Assembly: GCF_019263705.2 (NCBI RefSeq)
Contig: NZ_JADQDK010000001.1
Location: 3,844,001-3,908,000 of the forward strand
DNA length: 64,000 nt
Direction: 5' to 3'
Source: Pseudonocardia abyssalis
GTDB taxonomy: Bacteria; Actinomycetota; Actinomycetes; Mycobacteriales; Pseudonocardiaceae
Shown: positions 16,795-28,485 of the stretch, in pieces
How positions within the stretch are numbered: the stretch's first letter is position 1
Layout of the letters: every line of letters starts with the position of its first letter
Translations under genes and position numbers: made by a program
Notes under the pieces: model-generated
The model's input: only the letters and a program-made list of their open reading frames with translations
The model's database searches: none
What the model was told of the DNA's origin: nothing

Positions 16795-17832
16795 TTGTCC
16801 GGGTACTACACCGATGACGTCCATGGTCCGCACGAGTACTTCGAGCTGGGCAACTTCGCCCTCACCACCGGCTACACCCTCCCGAACGCCCGCCTGGGCT
16901 ACAAGACGATCGGCACGCTCAACGCCGCCAGGGACAACGCCGTGCTGGCGCCCCACATGTTCTCCGGCACGTCGGCGTTCATGGAGGCCTACGTCGGCGA
17001 GGGCCGCCCGCTCGACCCCGCGACGCACTTCGTGATCCTGCCGGGCCAGTTCGGCGGCGGCTTCTCCTCCAGCCCGTCGAACACGCCCGCGCCGTTCGAT
17101 CGCGGCCAGTTCCCCCTCGTCGCCATCGCCGACGACGTGATCGCGCAGCACCGCCTCGTCACCGAGCACTTCGGCATCACGACGCTGCGGGCCGTGCTCG
17201 GCTGGTCGATGGGTGGCCAGCAGACCTACGAGTGGGCCGTGCGGTTCCCGGAGATGGTGCCGCGCGCCGCGGTGTTCGCCGCCACCGCGCGCAACCCCGT
17301 CCACAACCAGATCTTCATCGACACCTGGAACGAGCTGCTGACCTCCGACCCCGCGTTCCGCGACGGTTTCTACGACGATCCGGCCGAGGTCCGGCTCGGG
17401 CTCCAGCGGCTCGCGGTGTCGTTCTCGCTGATGGGTCTGTCCTCGGCGTTCTTCCGCCAGGAGCTGTGGCGCGGCCTCGGGTTCGCGTCCTCCGACGACT
17501 TCCGCCAGGGCTTCATCCGCGGCTACTTCGCGCCGATGGACCCCAACAACCTCATCGCTCAGGGCCGCAAGTGGCGCGCGAGCGACATCTCCGCCCACAC
17601 CGGGGGCGACCTCGCCGCCGCACTCGGCCGGATCACCGCGCAGTTCTTCGTCGTGCCGTTCACCGAGGACCTGTTCTTCCCCCCGGAGGACTGCGAGGCC
17701 GACTGCGCGCAGATCCCGAACGGTCACTACCGCCCGATCGAGACGCCGATGGGGCACTTCGGCATGTTCGGGCTCCGCCCGGAGGACCCGGCCGCCGTCG
17801 ACGCGGTGATCGCCGAGATGCTCGCGAGCTGA
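16795..17832 (+). CDS. MetX-like alpha/beta hydrolase
   Basis: A 345-residue alpha/beta-fold protein of the homoserine O-acetyltransferase-like family. The nucleophile is in LGWSMGGQQTYEWA and the distal His in ETPMGHFGMFG. The opening FELGNFALTTGYTLPNARLGYKTIGTLN is characteristic. It lacks evidence for true MetX function and may be an esterase or acyltransferase linked to nitrile or acid metabolism. The TTG at 16795 has GGAGG seven bases upstream and is preferred; longer in-frame starts would run through the hairpin region and the activator gene. Confidence 0.75.
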   Translation: MSGYYTDDVHGPHEYFELGNFALTTGYTLPNARLGYKTIGTLNAARDNAVLAPHMFSGTSAFMEAYVGEGRPLDPATHFVILPGQFGGGFSSSPSNTPAPFDRGQFPLVAIADDVIAQHRLVTEHFGITTLRAVLGWSMGGQQTYEWAVRFPEMVPRAAVFAATARNPVHNQIFIDTWNELLTSDPAFRDGFYDDPAEVRLGLQRLAVSFSLMGLSSAFFRQELWRGLGFASSDDFRQGFIRGYFAPMDPNNLIAQGRKWRASDISAHTGGDLAAALGRITAQFFVVPFTEDLFFPPEDCEADCAQIPNGHYRPIETPMGHFGMFGLRPEDPAAVDAVIAEMLAS

Positions 17833-18760
17833 CCTACGTCGAGGGCACGGGCGCGTCCCAGTCGACGTGGTGGTGCTGGATCCGGCTCTGCGCACCGGGA
17901 CGCCCCATCCGCAGGGCCAGGGGCATCAGGGCGTCGCGCAGGACCCGTCCGACCGGACCGGCCGCCTTCTGGTCGCCGGTCCGGGCCCCGGCCCGGACGA
18001 TGCGCTGCACGCGGTCGCGGCGCAGGCCCTCGTCGGCGGTGAACGCCGTCCCGGGGTCGGGGGGGTCGCGCAGGCAGCGGGCCAGCTGCACCGCGTCCTC
18101 CGCCGCCATCGACGCCCCCTGCCCCGACGCGGGCGACGTCGCGTGCGCGGCGTCGCCGATCACGACCATGCGGCCGCCGTGCCACCGGCGCACCGACGGC
18201 AGGTCGCGGGACTCCCATCCCCGCAGCTCGCCGGGGGTCGAGTCGACGATCGCCGTCGCGGGCTCCGGTCGCCCGCGAACAGCTCACGCAGACAGGTCCG
18301 CCACTGCAGGTCGGTCAGCCCGGCCGCGTCGGCGTGCCAGGGCGGGTTCGCGAACCACCAGACCCCACCCGTCCGGGGCCACCGCCCAGCCGAAGAACGC
18401 GCGACGACCGAAGACCATCTCGTAGACGCCGGGCTCCGCACCGGTCTCCTGCGGCGGGGCGAACCCGCCCACGTTCAGCACCGGCAGCAGCCGCGGCGCG
18501 GTGGCCCCGGGTCGATCAGCGTGCGCACGCGGGAGTTCACCCCGTCGGCCCCACCAGTAGGTCCGCCGTCGCCGTGCTGCCGTCGGAGAAGACGGCGCGG
18601 GTGCCGTCACCGTCGGGCAGGGCGTCGACGAGCCGGTGGCCGTACTCGACCGCGATCCCCCGCCGCTGCGCCTCCTCGCGCCGGACACGGTCGTCCCGAA
18701 CGGGTAGGACAGCACGGTGAAGCTCCTGGTGGGGCGTGTTGATCTAGACGATCGCCCGTC
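17833..18760 (-). pseudogene. Broken FAD-dependent monooxygenase (N-terminus missing, frameshifted)
   Basis: Minus-strand fragments of a UbiH/PHBH-type flavoprotein occur in correct order in several frames. ADLLVG and LPVLNVGGFA are near 18450-18560, then VYEMVFGRRAFFGWAV and GVWWFANPPWHA near 18330-18430. The FAD-binding GRMVVIGDAAHATSPASGQGASMAAEDAV lies near 18090-18175. The first Rossmann motif (GxGxxG) is absent; the homology starts abruptly near 18760 next to the methyltransferase gene. Only the final ~119-codon piece is a continuous frame. It is surely non-functional as read here. Confidence 0.8.
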
Positions 18761-18790
18761 CACCAGACTGCCCGCCCAGTGCGGCGAACG

Positions 18791-19510
18791 TCATTCGGTA
18801 CTTCTCGCGTCATGGCGCGCCAGCAAGTACCCGGCGGGGGGCTTGCCTGGCGCCGGAGCAACGATTCGCAGGCGTCCGAGCTCGGCGAAATCGTGCTCGC
18901 GCAGTCGGTCAGCGAGCGCGTCGAGGGTCCACAGATACGCCGGTGAGGCTCTGTGGTCATACGGGACCCAACCGTTGGCGTCTGCGGTGTCGGTGATCTG
19001 CACACCGATCAGCAGGGGTCCGCCCGGCTCCACCACGCGGGCGAACTCGCTCAGGACGCGCGGAAGCAGGTCCGGCGGCGTGTGGATCAACGAGAAGTGC
19101 GCCAGGACGCCCGCGATCGACTCGTCCCCTGCGTCGAGATGGAGCAGGGAACCGACCTCGTAGCGCAGGTCGGGACGATACCGGCGGGCGATCGCGACCA
19201 TGGCCGGTGACAGATCGATCCCGTAGGCCCGGATACCGGCTCGATCCAGGTGATCGGTCCACTGTCCGGGACCGCAACCCGCATCGACCACAGCACCCAC
19301 CGACCCACCGGCGCGGACGAGCTCGGCGAAGGCGTTGATCATCGCCGCTGACAGCGCATCGATGACCTGGTCGCCCTGTCGCACCATGTCGTCGTACAAC
19401 TCGGCGACCTCGTCATAGTCCCGGCGGGTCCGATCCAACGCCTCGTTCTCACTCACCCGCCGGACTCCAGGGAACAGCTCGGAGGTAGGAGTGTCGGACA
19501 GATCCCTCAC
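18791..19510 (-). CDS. Class I SAM-dependent methyltransferase
   Basis: A 239-residue cytosolic methyltransferase of unknown substrate. SAM motif I is VVDAGCGPGQWTDHL (about residues 73-87). Motif II is around YGIDLSPAMVAIA, with LHLDAGDESIAGVLAHFSLIHTPP forming the post-motif strand. The N-terminal RRDYDEVAELYDDMV is typical of ubiquinone/methylase-like members. The start is taken at GTG 19510. It adjoins the truncated monooxygenase, whose missing end suggests a rearrangement at this junction. Confidence 0.8.
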   Translation of the reverse strand: MRDLSDTPTSELFPGVRRVSENEALDRTRRDYDEVAELYDDMVRQGDQVIDALSAAMINAFAELVRAGGSVGAVVDAGCGPGQWTDHLDRAGIRAYGIDLSPAMVAIARRYRPDLRYEVGSLLHLDAGDESIAGVLAHFSLIHTPPDLLPRVLSEFARVVEPGGPLLIGVQITDTADANGWVPYDHRASPAYLWTLDALADRLREHDFAELGRLRIVAPAPGKPPAGYLLARHDARSTE

Positions 19511-19677
19511 CAGGTTGGCACTCGCCGGGCGCGATCAGCCGACTCGCCACGCCTCAGCAGCGCTCGACGAGCACCAGCAGGACACCTCACCGCGACCAGC
19601 GCCAGGGCTCCCAGCGCAGACTCCCCGTGCACCGGCAGCGAACTCGCCCGGCGGCGCCGGCACCCTCGCCGGGGGTA

Positions 19678-19926
19678 CTACGGTGCGCCGGGGAACACCT
19701 GCTGGAGCTGACCGAACCGCACGAACCCGTAGACCACCAGCGCCAGGAACACCAGGCTCGCCAGCGAGGTGAGGACGTAGCAGGTCGCCCGCAACCCCCG
19801 CATGAACCGGCCGTCCGGACGTGCCGTGTAGCTGCGGCGCGAGCGCGGGGTCGGGCCCCAGCCGACCCGGTCCCCGACGGCGTGCATCGGGCCGGTCCGC
19901 GTGCTCTGGGCGGGAATCGTCTTCAT
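19678..19926 (-). CDS. Small single-span membrane protein
   Basis: An 82-residue protein with a basic N-terminal half and one hydrophobic segment at about residues 47-72 (LRATCYVLTSLASLVFLALVVYGF), then a short polar tail. The ATG is preceded by a G-rich GGGGGA. It is divergent from the response regulator gene 126 bases away. No family is recognised; similar small proteins next to two-component genes are sometimes accessory or target genes. Confidence 0.5.
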   Translation of the reverse strand: MKTIPAQSTRTGPMHAVGDRVGWGPTPRSRRSYTARPDGRFMRGLRATCYVLTSLASLVFLALVVYGFVRFGQLQQVFPGAP

Positions 19927-20052
19927 GGCTCGCGTCCCCCGACGTCGGATGTGCTGGTCGATCCGTTGTAGCGGAGCGCAGCACCCGTGACACCGACGGG
20001 AGTGACGGTCCACCCGAACGTGGCGACGAACGCGATCCCTAGGGTGGAGGCC

Positions 20053-20730
20053 ATGAGTCACCTGCTGGTGATCGAGGACGACGCGGAGATCGGCGAGCTC
20101 CTGCGGTCGAGCCTCGCGCTGCACGGGCACACAGTCGACTGGGAGCGCACCGGGCGCGGGGGGCTCGACCGGGCGTCGGCCGACATCGACCTGGTCCTGC
20201 TCGACCTCGGCCTCCCCGACCTCGACGGGCTGGAGGTCTGCCGCCAGCTCCGGCTGGTCCTCCCCACCACCGTGATCGTCATGCTGACGGCGCGGGCGCG
20301 CGAGATGGACGTGGTCGTCGGGCTGGAGGTGGGCGCCGACGACTACCTGGTCAAGCCGGTGCCGCTGGCCGAGCTCGTCGCGCGGGTGCGCGCCCACCTG
20401 CGCCGCACCGAGCCGGCGAAGACGGCCGCGACGCACTCCGTCGGCGACCTCACGGTGAGCGTCGAGAGCCGCCGCGCGACCGTCGACGGGAACGAGCTCC
20501 CGCTGCGGCCGCGGGAGTTCGACCTGCTCGCGCGGCTGATCGTCGAGCCGGGGTCGGCGGTGAGCCGCGAGACGCTGATGTCGGAGGTCTGGGACCAGCA
20601 CTGGTTCGGCTCCACGAAGACGCTCGACGTCCACGTGGCCGCGCTGCGCCGCAAGCTGTCCGAGACCGGGCGCACGGTGCCCCAGATCGTCACCGTGCGT
20701 GGGCACGGTTACCGGCTCGAGGCACCCTGA
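20053..20730 (+). CDS. OmpR-family response regulator
   Basis: A 225-residue two-component regulator. The receiver domain (residues 1-115) has the acidic pair EDD near residue 8, phospho-acceptor Asp in VLLDLGLPDLDG, Thr in MLTAR and Lys in YLVKPVP. The winged-helix DNA-binding domain (about 130-225) ends TVRGHGYRLEAP. The ATG follows GGTGGAGG. The gene converges on the histidine kinase at a 3-base distance, so they are a pair on opposite strands rather than an operon. Confidence 0.92.
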   Translation: MSHLLVIEDDAEIGELLRSSLALHGHTVDWERTGRGGLDRASADIDLVLLDLGLPDLDGLEVCRQLRLVLPTTVIVMLTARAREMDVVVGLEVGADDYLVKPVPLAELVARVRAHLRRTEPAKTAATHSVGDLTVSVESRRATVDGNELPLRPREFDLLARLIVEPGSAVSRETLMSEVWDQHWFGSTKTLDVHVAALRRKLSETGRTVPQIVTVRGHGYRLEAP

Positions 20731-20733
20731 CGG

Positions 20734-22029
20734 TCAGTGCATCGACGCCGCCCGCAGCAGGAGCGCGAACTGCGGGGGCGACGGCCGGGCCAGCCGCAGG
20801 TGACCGCCCTCGGCCTCCGCGAGTCGCCGGGCCAGTGCGAGGCCGAGCCCGTGGCCGGTGGCCGACGGCGAGCGCCGGGTGAACAGCTCGGAGTCGGTCA
20901 GCGTGATGCCCGGGCCGCGATCGCTCACCTCGATGCCGACGGCGTCACCCGCGTCGCGGGCGGTGACCTGGACCGGCCCCGAACCGTGCACCAGAGCGTT
21001 CTCCAGCAGCACGGCCAGCACCTGACGGACGGCCGCGCCGGAGGCCAACGCGGGTGGGGTCTGCGGATCGACGACGAGGATCAGCGGGCGGCCCTGCTTG
21101 TCGAACTGCGCCGCCCACTGCCCCCGCGTCTCGGCGAGCAGCGCGCCGACGTCGAGCGCGTCGACGGCACCGTGGGTGTCGCGGGCCAGCTCGAGCAGCT
21201 CCTCGACGGTGCGCTCGATCCGCTCGGTCGAGCGCAGCCCCTGCTGCAGCGCGGGGCGCGGATCCTCGCCGGGGCGCTCCAGTGCCGACTCCAGGCCCAG
21301 CCGCAGGCTCGTCAGCGGGGTGCGCAACTGGTGGGAGGCCTCGGCGGAGAACGCGCGCTCGCGGGCGAGGAGGTCGTCGAGCCGGGCGGCGGTGCGGTTG
21401 AGCGAGGCGCCGACGGCGTCGATCTCCGCGTACGCGACGGGCGGCAGCCGCACCGAGAAGTCGCCGTTGCCGAGCCGCTGCGCAGCGGTGCTGAGCTGGT
21501 CGAGCGGCAGCGCCATCCGGGCGGCCTGCCGACGGGCCAGCAGCCACACCGCCCCGATCGCCACCCCGGCCAGCGCGACCATCCCGATCCAGGCCAGCCC
21601 GACGGGCCACAGCAGCGTGCTCGACGACCCGGAGACCCGCACGACGCCGACCACGTCGCCCTGGTCGATCACGGGGACGGCCGCGACCAGATCACCGTCG
21701 CTCGACCCGGTGGCCACCCGCCCGCGGAGCGCCTTCAGGACGAACTCGTCTGCCGTCATCGGTCCGCGACCGAGCAGCCACTCTCCGTCACCATCGTACG
21801 CAGACCGGAACGTCAGATCGGCGAAGTCGTCGAGGTCGCCCCCGTCGGGCGTCTCACCGTCGGCGAGCGAGTGCGACACCCGCATCGCGGACCGTTCGGC
21901 CTGTCGTTCCAGGTCGAGGACCTTGTACTGCTGCGCGTACAGCGCTCCGGCCACAGCGAGGGGCAGCCCGAAGAGCACGATGGCCACCGCGGCCGACGCG
22001 ACCGCGAGCATCACGATCCGTGTTCGCAC
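20734..22029 (-). CDS. Sensor histidine kinase
   Basis: A 431-residue membrane kinase, likely the partner of the adjacent regulator. Membrane spans are at about residues 5-30 and 140-166, enclosing a sensory loop of about 110 residues. A HAMP-like linker follows (RMALPLDQLSTAAQRLGNGDFSVRLP). The phospho-acceptor His lies in ASHQLRTPLTSLRLGLE. ATP-binding boxes are LLENALVHG (N), DRGPGI (G1) and GHGLGLALARRL (G2). The start GTG has GGAGGAG upstream. The convergent, nearly touching 3' ends leave no room for a hairpin, so antisense read-through between the two mRNAs is likely. Confidence 0.9.
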   Translation of the reverse strand: MRTRIVMLAVASAAVAIVLFGLPLAVAGALYAQQYKVLDLERQAERSAMRVSHSLADGETPDGGDLDDFADLTFRSAYDGDGEWLLGRGPMTADEFVLKALRGRVATGSSDGDLVAAVPVIDQGDVVGVVRVSGSSSTLLWPVGLAWIGMVALAGVAIGAVWLLARRQAARMALPLDQLSTAAQRLGNGDFSVRLPPVAYAEIDAVGASLNRTAARLDDLLARERAFSAEASHQLRTPLTSLRLGLESALERPGEDPRPALQQGLRSTERIERTVEELLELARDTHGAVDALDVGALLAETRGQWAAQFDKQGRPLILVVDPQTPPALASGAAVRQVLAVLLENALVHGSGPVQVTARDAGDAVGIEVSDRGPGITLTDSELFTRRSPSATGHGLGLALARRLAEAEGGHLRLARPSPPQFALLLRAASMH

Positions 22030-22130
22030 CTCGACTCCTCCCTCTGCTGTGACCTTGCCGGAGCGACGTTAGCCGTCTCCTAACCTTGCATGCACCGGAC
22101 GCTTGCCGGTGCCTCTCTAGCGTGGATCAC

Positions 22131-23072
22131 GTGAGTCCACGAGTGCGCGTCGTCTACCGGTCGTCGGAGGCGGAGAACACCAAGCCCCGCCCCGCCTACT
22201 ACAGCAAGACCCTGGCCCTGGCCTCGGTGCTGCGCGCCGCGGAACCCCTGGGGTCCGACATCGAGTTCGTCTTCGTCAACGACGGCGGCATCCCGGCCGA
22301 CCGGTTGGCGCTCATGGAGGCCCACGGCACGGTCCGGCAGATCGACGGCGGTAGCAACCGCGCCTCGTTCCGCGCCGTCGTCGCCCGCGAGGCCGCCCTG
22401 TCCGGCGGCCCGGACGACATCGTGTGGTTCGCCGAGGACGACTACCTCTACTCCCCCGACACCTTCACGACGCTGCGGTCCGCCGCCACGGCCTTCCCCG
22501 AGGCCGCGTACTTCACGCTCTACGGCTCCGACGCGCTCGACGTCGAGGCGTCCGGTTGCCGCGCCGTGCGGCGGAGGCAGCCCGGCACCGACGGCATCAC
22601 CGACGCGCCACGCGTCGGTGCGGCATCCTGGTACCGGTCCTATGCCACCACCAGCACGTTCGGGGTGCGGGGCGACGCACTGCGCGTCGACGCCGGCATC
22701 CTGCGACTCATGCCCTACACCGGCGGCGCGTGGGACATCGCGACCTGCCTCGCGTTGCAGGGCTACCGCCCGTTCGGGCTCGCCGACCTCGCACCCGACC
22801 CCGGCGGCTCGGTACTGCGCGGCGCCGTCCGCGGACTCGTGCGCGCCGCCGTCGGTGCCCGGGCCACGCGCCGCGCGGCCCGGCGCCGGGTGATGCTCGG
22901 TTCCGACCCGGAGCTGGTGTGGCACATGGAGGTCCACGACGACTCCACACGCTCGGCGCCGAGCAGCACCACCTCGGCCGTCGACTGGGACGCCGTCGCC
23001 GTCGACACGATGTTCTGGGCCGCCGACCGTGGCATCCCGGTCCCCACCGGGTCCGCGGTCGCCACCCGGTAG
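22131..23072 (+). CDS. Glycosyltransferase-like protein
   Basis: A 313-residue protein resembling GT-A fold glycosyltransferases. It has an N-terminal strand VRVVYRSSEAEN, a FVFVNDGG loop and the acidic cluster WFAEDDYLYSPD, which could be the metal-binding DxD equivalent. The acceptor and donor are unknown. No membrane anchor is visible. The GTG at 22131 is likely; GTG 22122 is possible. It is divergent from the kinase and convergent with the ATPase gene 6 bases away. Several related actinobacterial proteins are annotated only as hypothetical. Confidence 0.5.
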   Translation: MSPRVRVVYRSSEAENTKPRPAYYSKTLALASVLRAAEPLGSDIEFVFVNDGGIPADRLALMEAHGTVRQIDGGSNRASFRAVVAREAALSGGPDDIVWFAEDDYLYSPDTFTTLRSAATAFPEAAYFTLYGSDALDVEASGCRAVRRRQPGTDGITDAPRVGAASWYRSYATTSTFGVRGDALRVDAGILRLMPYTGGAWDIATCLALQGYRPFGLADLAPDPGGSVLRGAVRGLVRAAVGARATRRAARRRVMLGSDPELVWHMEVHDDSTRSAPSSTTSAVDWDAVAVDTMFWAADRGIPVPTGSAVATR

Positions 23073-23078
23073 GACCGC

Positions 23079-23540
23079 TCACCGGGCGCGGTGGGCCGGG
23101 CAGTCCATCAGCTGCCGCACGGTGACCGTGGTCCCGGTGCGGGCGCGGTCGACCTCGAGCGCGTCGACGAACGCCTCGATCATCCGCAGCCCGCGGCCGC
23201 GGTCACCGGGCTCACGCGCGGGCTCCTTCCACCGGCCGGAGTCGCCGATGGCGAGCTCGATCCGGAACGGGCCGAGGCAGCCGACGCGGGGGGACCGCGC
23301 CCCGCCCAGCCGGACGATGTGCCCGGTCACGGTCACGGTCACGGCCCCGGGCCCGTCGCCGGAGTAGGCGTGGTCGACGCAGTTGGCGACGGCCTCGCTC
23401 ACCGCGTAGACGAGGTCCTCCCCCGTGTCGCACAGCGGGGACACGCCGCAGAGCCCGCCGAGCCAGTCCGACACGGCCCGGCGCACCCGCCAGGGCGCAC
23501 ACGCCTGCGCGGGAATCGCCATATCGAGGACGTCGGCCAC
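23079..23540 (-). CDS. RsbW-like ATP-binding regulator (HATPase)
   Basis: A 153-residue stand-alone GHKL ATPase of the anti-sigma/serine-kinase type. The N box is VYAVSEAVANCVDHAYSG, the G1 region is AIGDSGRW and the G2 region is DRGRGLRMIEAFVD. Such proteins in actinomycetes bind anti-sigma antagonists or act as switch kinases. No sigma or STAS gene is adjacent. It lies 50 bases downstream of the UvrA-like gene on the same strand and could be co-transcribed with it. The start is GTG. Confidence 0.75.
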   Translation of the reverse strand: MADVLDMAIPAQACAPWRVRRAVSDWLGGLCGVSPLCDTGEDLVYAVSEAVANCVDHAYSGDGPGAVTVTVTGHIVRLGGARSPRVGCLGPFRIELAIGDSGRWKEPAREPGDRGRGLRMIEAFVDALEVDRARTGTTVTVRQLMDCPAHRAR

Positions 23541-23590
23541 GATGGAGCAGTACCCGCATCCGGATGCCGCTGAACCCCCGGCCGTTCGGC

Positions 23591-25942
<2,352 letters not shown>

Positions 25943-25946
25943 GGGA

Positions 25947-26357
25947 TCAGTTCACCTCGAAGATGCGGATCATGTTGCCCGCGGGATCGCGGAGGGCGCA
26001 GTCGCGGACGCCCCACGGCTGGTCGGTCGGTTCCTGGACGACGTCGGCGTCGCCCGCCTGCAGCTTCTCGAACGTGCCGTCGAGGTCGGTGGTGGCCAGG
26101 TTGATGCCGGCGTAGGTGCCCTTGGCCATCATCTCGGAGATCACGCGGCGCTCGTCGTCGGTGACACCGGGGTCGGCGGCGGGCGGGTGCAGCACGATCG
26201 ACGTGCCGGGCTGGCCGACGGGGCCCATCGTGAGCCAGTGCAGCCCGCCGTACTCGACGTCGTTGCGGAGCTCGAAGCCGAGGGTGTCGCGGTAGAAGGC
26301 CAGCGACGCCTCGTGGTCGTCGTGGGGGAGGAAGCAGTTGTAGATGCTGAGGTCCAT
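25947..26357 (-). CDS. VOC (glyoxalase/bleomycin-resistance) family protein
   Basis: A 136-residue single-chain VOC protein with paired beta-alpha-beta units. LAFYRDTLGFEL and the C-terminal DCALRDPAGNMIRIFEV carry the usual metal-site positions. The family includes glyoxalases, dioxygenases and antibiotic-sequestering proteins; this member cannot be assigned. Its neighbours are AraC (5 bases upstream) and the UvrA-like ATPase (4 bases downstream). Association with a DNA-lesion-binding ATPase makes a drug-binding role attractive but unproven. Confidence 0.8.
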   Translation of the reverse strand: MDLSIYNCFLPHDDHEASLAFYRDTLGFELRNDVEYGGLHWLTMGPVGQPGTSIVLHPPAADPGVTDDERRVISEMMAKGTYAGINLATTDLDGTFEKLQAGDADVVQEPTDQPWGVRDCALRDPAGNMIRIFEVN

Positions 26358-26362
26358 GGCGA

Positions 26363-26812
<450 letters not shown>

Positions 26813-27053
26813 CCGGGAGATCGTGCCACGTCGGGCAAGCGACGGGCCCGGCCGAACCTGCCGGCCGGGCCCGTCGCGCCCGCATCCACGCGACGCTCGC
26901 CACCCTCCCGGTTGGTACCGACCGGGGAGCAGCTCCGTAGGCGTAGTGCTCCGTCAACGCGCCCGACCCGTCCGGGGATACACCGTCCGTCCCATCGACA
27001 TCACATCGTGTACGCGTAGCCGGATCGTCACGCTGCGTCGATCATGGCTCCGC

Positions 27054-28448
27054 TCAGCGACCGGGCCGCTCGTCGACGACGCGGCGGGCCTTGAAGGTCG
27101 TCTCGGGCAGGGTCCCGGGGTCGAGCAGTTGCACCGGCACCCGGATCGCGACCGTGCGCCGCAGGGCGTCCTCGGCCCGGCGGACGATGTCGGCGCGCCG
27201 CGCGTCGCCGTCGGCCGGGGCCAGCGCGTCCAGCTCCGTGACGGCCGGGTGCCCCAGCTCGGCCTGGACCGTCAGCTCGTCGAGCGCCCCGGCCCGGCTC
27301 ACCCGGATGCGGAACTCGGGACCGAGCTCGGTGACGGTGCGCAGGCCGGTCTCGATCGCGCTGGGGAACACGTTGGCCCCCCGGACGACGAGCATGTCGT
27401 CGAGCCGCCCGAGGATGCCCTCGGGCAGGCGCGGGTAGGTGCGCCCGCACGGGCACGGGTCGGTGTCGAGGTAGGTCTCGTCGCCCGGGGCGAACCGGAT
27501 CATCGGCTGGGAGTCGCGCCACAGGTGCGTGTAGACGACCGCGCCGCGCCGCCCGACCGGGATCGGGACGTTGAGGTCGGCCGCGTCGACGACCTCGGTG
27601 AACACCTCGTCGGTGTAGAGGTGCGTGCCGGTGCCCTCGGTGCAGCCGACGCTGGTCTGGAACGGGTACATCTCCGAGGTCGAGCCGGCGTCGGCCGCGG
27701 TGGCGCCCCAGCCGTCCTCGATGATCTTCCGGGTGCCCGGCAGGCTCCCGCCGGGCTCCCCGCCGACGAGCAGGTGCCGCACCGTGTTGCCCCGCAGGTC
27801 GATGCCCATCTTCTCGGCCACCGACAGCAGGTGGATGCAGTAGGACGGGGTCGCGCTGAAGATCGTCGACCCCAGACGGTCGATCAGCTCCAGGTGCCGC
27901 TCGGAGTCGGTGATGCCGAGCGGGAACAGCGTGGCGCCGATGCGCTCCGCCCCCTGCACCACGCCCCAGCCCCCGAAGAACAGGCCGAACGGGAACCCGA
28001 CCTGCACGATGTCGTCGGGCCGCACGCCCGCGCACCACTGCGCCATCGCGTGGACCTCGCCCGCGCGCTCCCAGTCGGTGCGCGACACCGCGTACATCGT
28101 CGGCACGCCCGAGGTGCCCGACGACCCGTGGATGCGGGCAATCTCCCCGGGCGGCACCGGACGGCTGTAGCTGCCGAACGGCGGGTGCTCGCGCTGGTCG
28201 GCGACGAGCATCTTCTTCGTGATCACCGGGACCTTCGTGGTGAAGTCCTCGATCGCGCGCACCTGGTCGGGGTGGAACCCGTGTGCGTCGTAGTGCCGGC
28301 GGTAGAACGGCAGCTCCGCGTAGACGTGGTGCAGCTGGTGCTGCATCCGCGCCAGGATCACGCGGTCGCGCTCCGCGGGCGCGAGGGTCTCGCGCTCCTC
28401 GTCCCAGTAGCGGGGGAAGCCCCGCGGACCTGCCGTGCTGCTGCCCAT
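27054..28448 (-). CDS. Phenylacetate-CoA ligase-like (PaaK family) acyl-CoA ligase
   Basis: A 464-residue AMP-forming ligase of the PaaK branch, thioesterifying an aryl-acetic or other carboxylic acid. The P-loop equivalent is IHGSSGTSGVPT (about residue 106), the adenylate region GSTSEMYPFQ and the C-terminal hinge GRLDDMLVVRGANVFPSAIE. It is the last gene of a run whose upstream members are an LLM monooxygenase and two SDRs, 37 bases after SDR1. Together they look like degradation of an unidentified acid. True phenylacetate degradation (paaABCDE) is not seen, so the substrate is probably different. Confidence 0.82.
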   Translation of the reverse strand: MGSSTAGPRGFPRYWDEERETLAPAERDRVILARMQHQLHHVYAELPFYRRHYDAHGFHPDQVRAIEDFTTKVPVITKKMLVADQREHPPFGSYSRPVPPGEIARIHGSSGTSGVPTMYAVSRTDWERAGEVHAMAQWCAGVRPDDIVQVGFPFGLFFGGWGVVQGAERIGATLFPLGITDSERHLELIDRLGSTIFSATPSYCIHLLSVAEKMGIDLRGNTVRHLLVGGEPGGSLPGTRKIIEDGWGATAADAGSTSEMYPFQTSVGCTEGTGTHLYTDEVFTEVVDAADLNVPIPVGRRGAVVYTHLWRDSQPMIRFAPGDETYLDTDPCPCGRTYPRLPEGILGRLDDMLVVRGANVFPSAIETGLRTVTELGPEFRIRVSRAGALDELTVQAELGHPAVTELDALAPADGDARRADIVRRAEDALRRTVAIRVPVQLLDPGTLPETTFKARRVVDERPGR

Positions 28449-28485
28449 GTGCCGTTCCTCGTTCCGTTCCCGGTTCCTCGTGCCG

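Noticed and set aside
17833..18800. Insertion sequence causing the broken monooxygenase
   Set aside because: No transposase, terminal inverted repeats or target duplication were seen at the junction.
27054..28448. Classical phenylacetate degradation locus
   Set aside because: No paaABCDE, paaG, paaZ or paaJ genes are nearby; only the ligase resembles PaaK.
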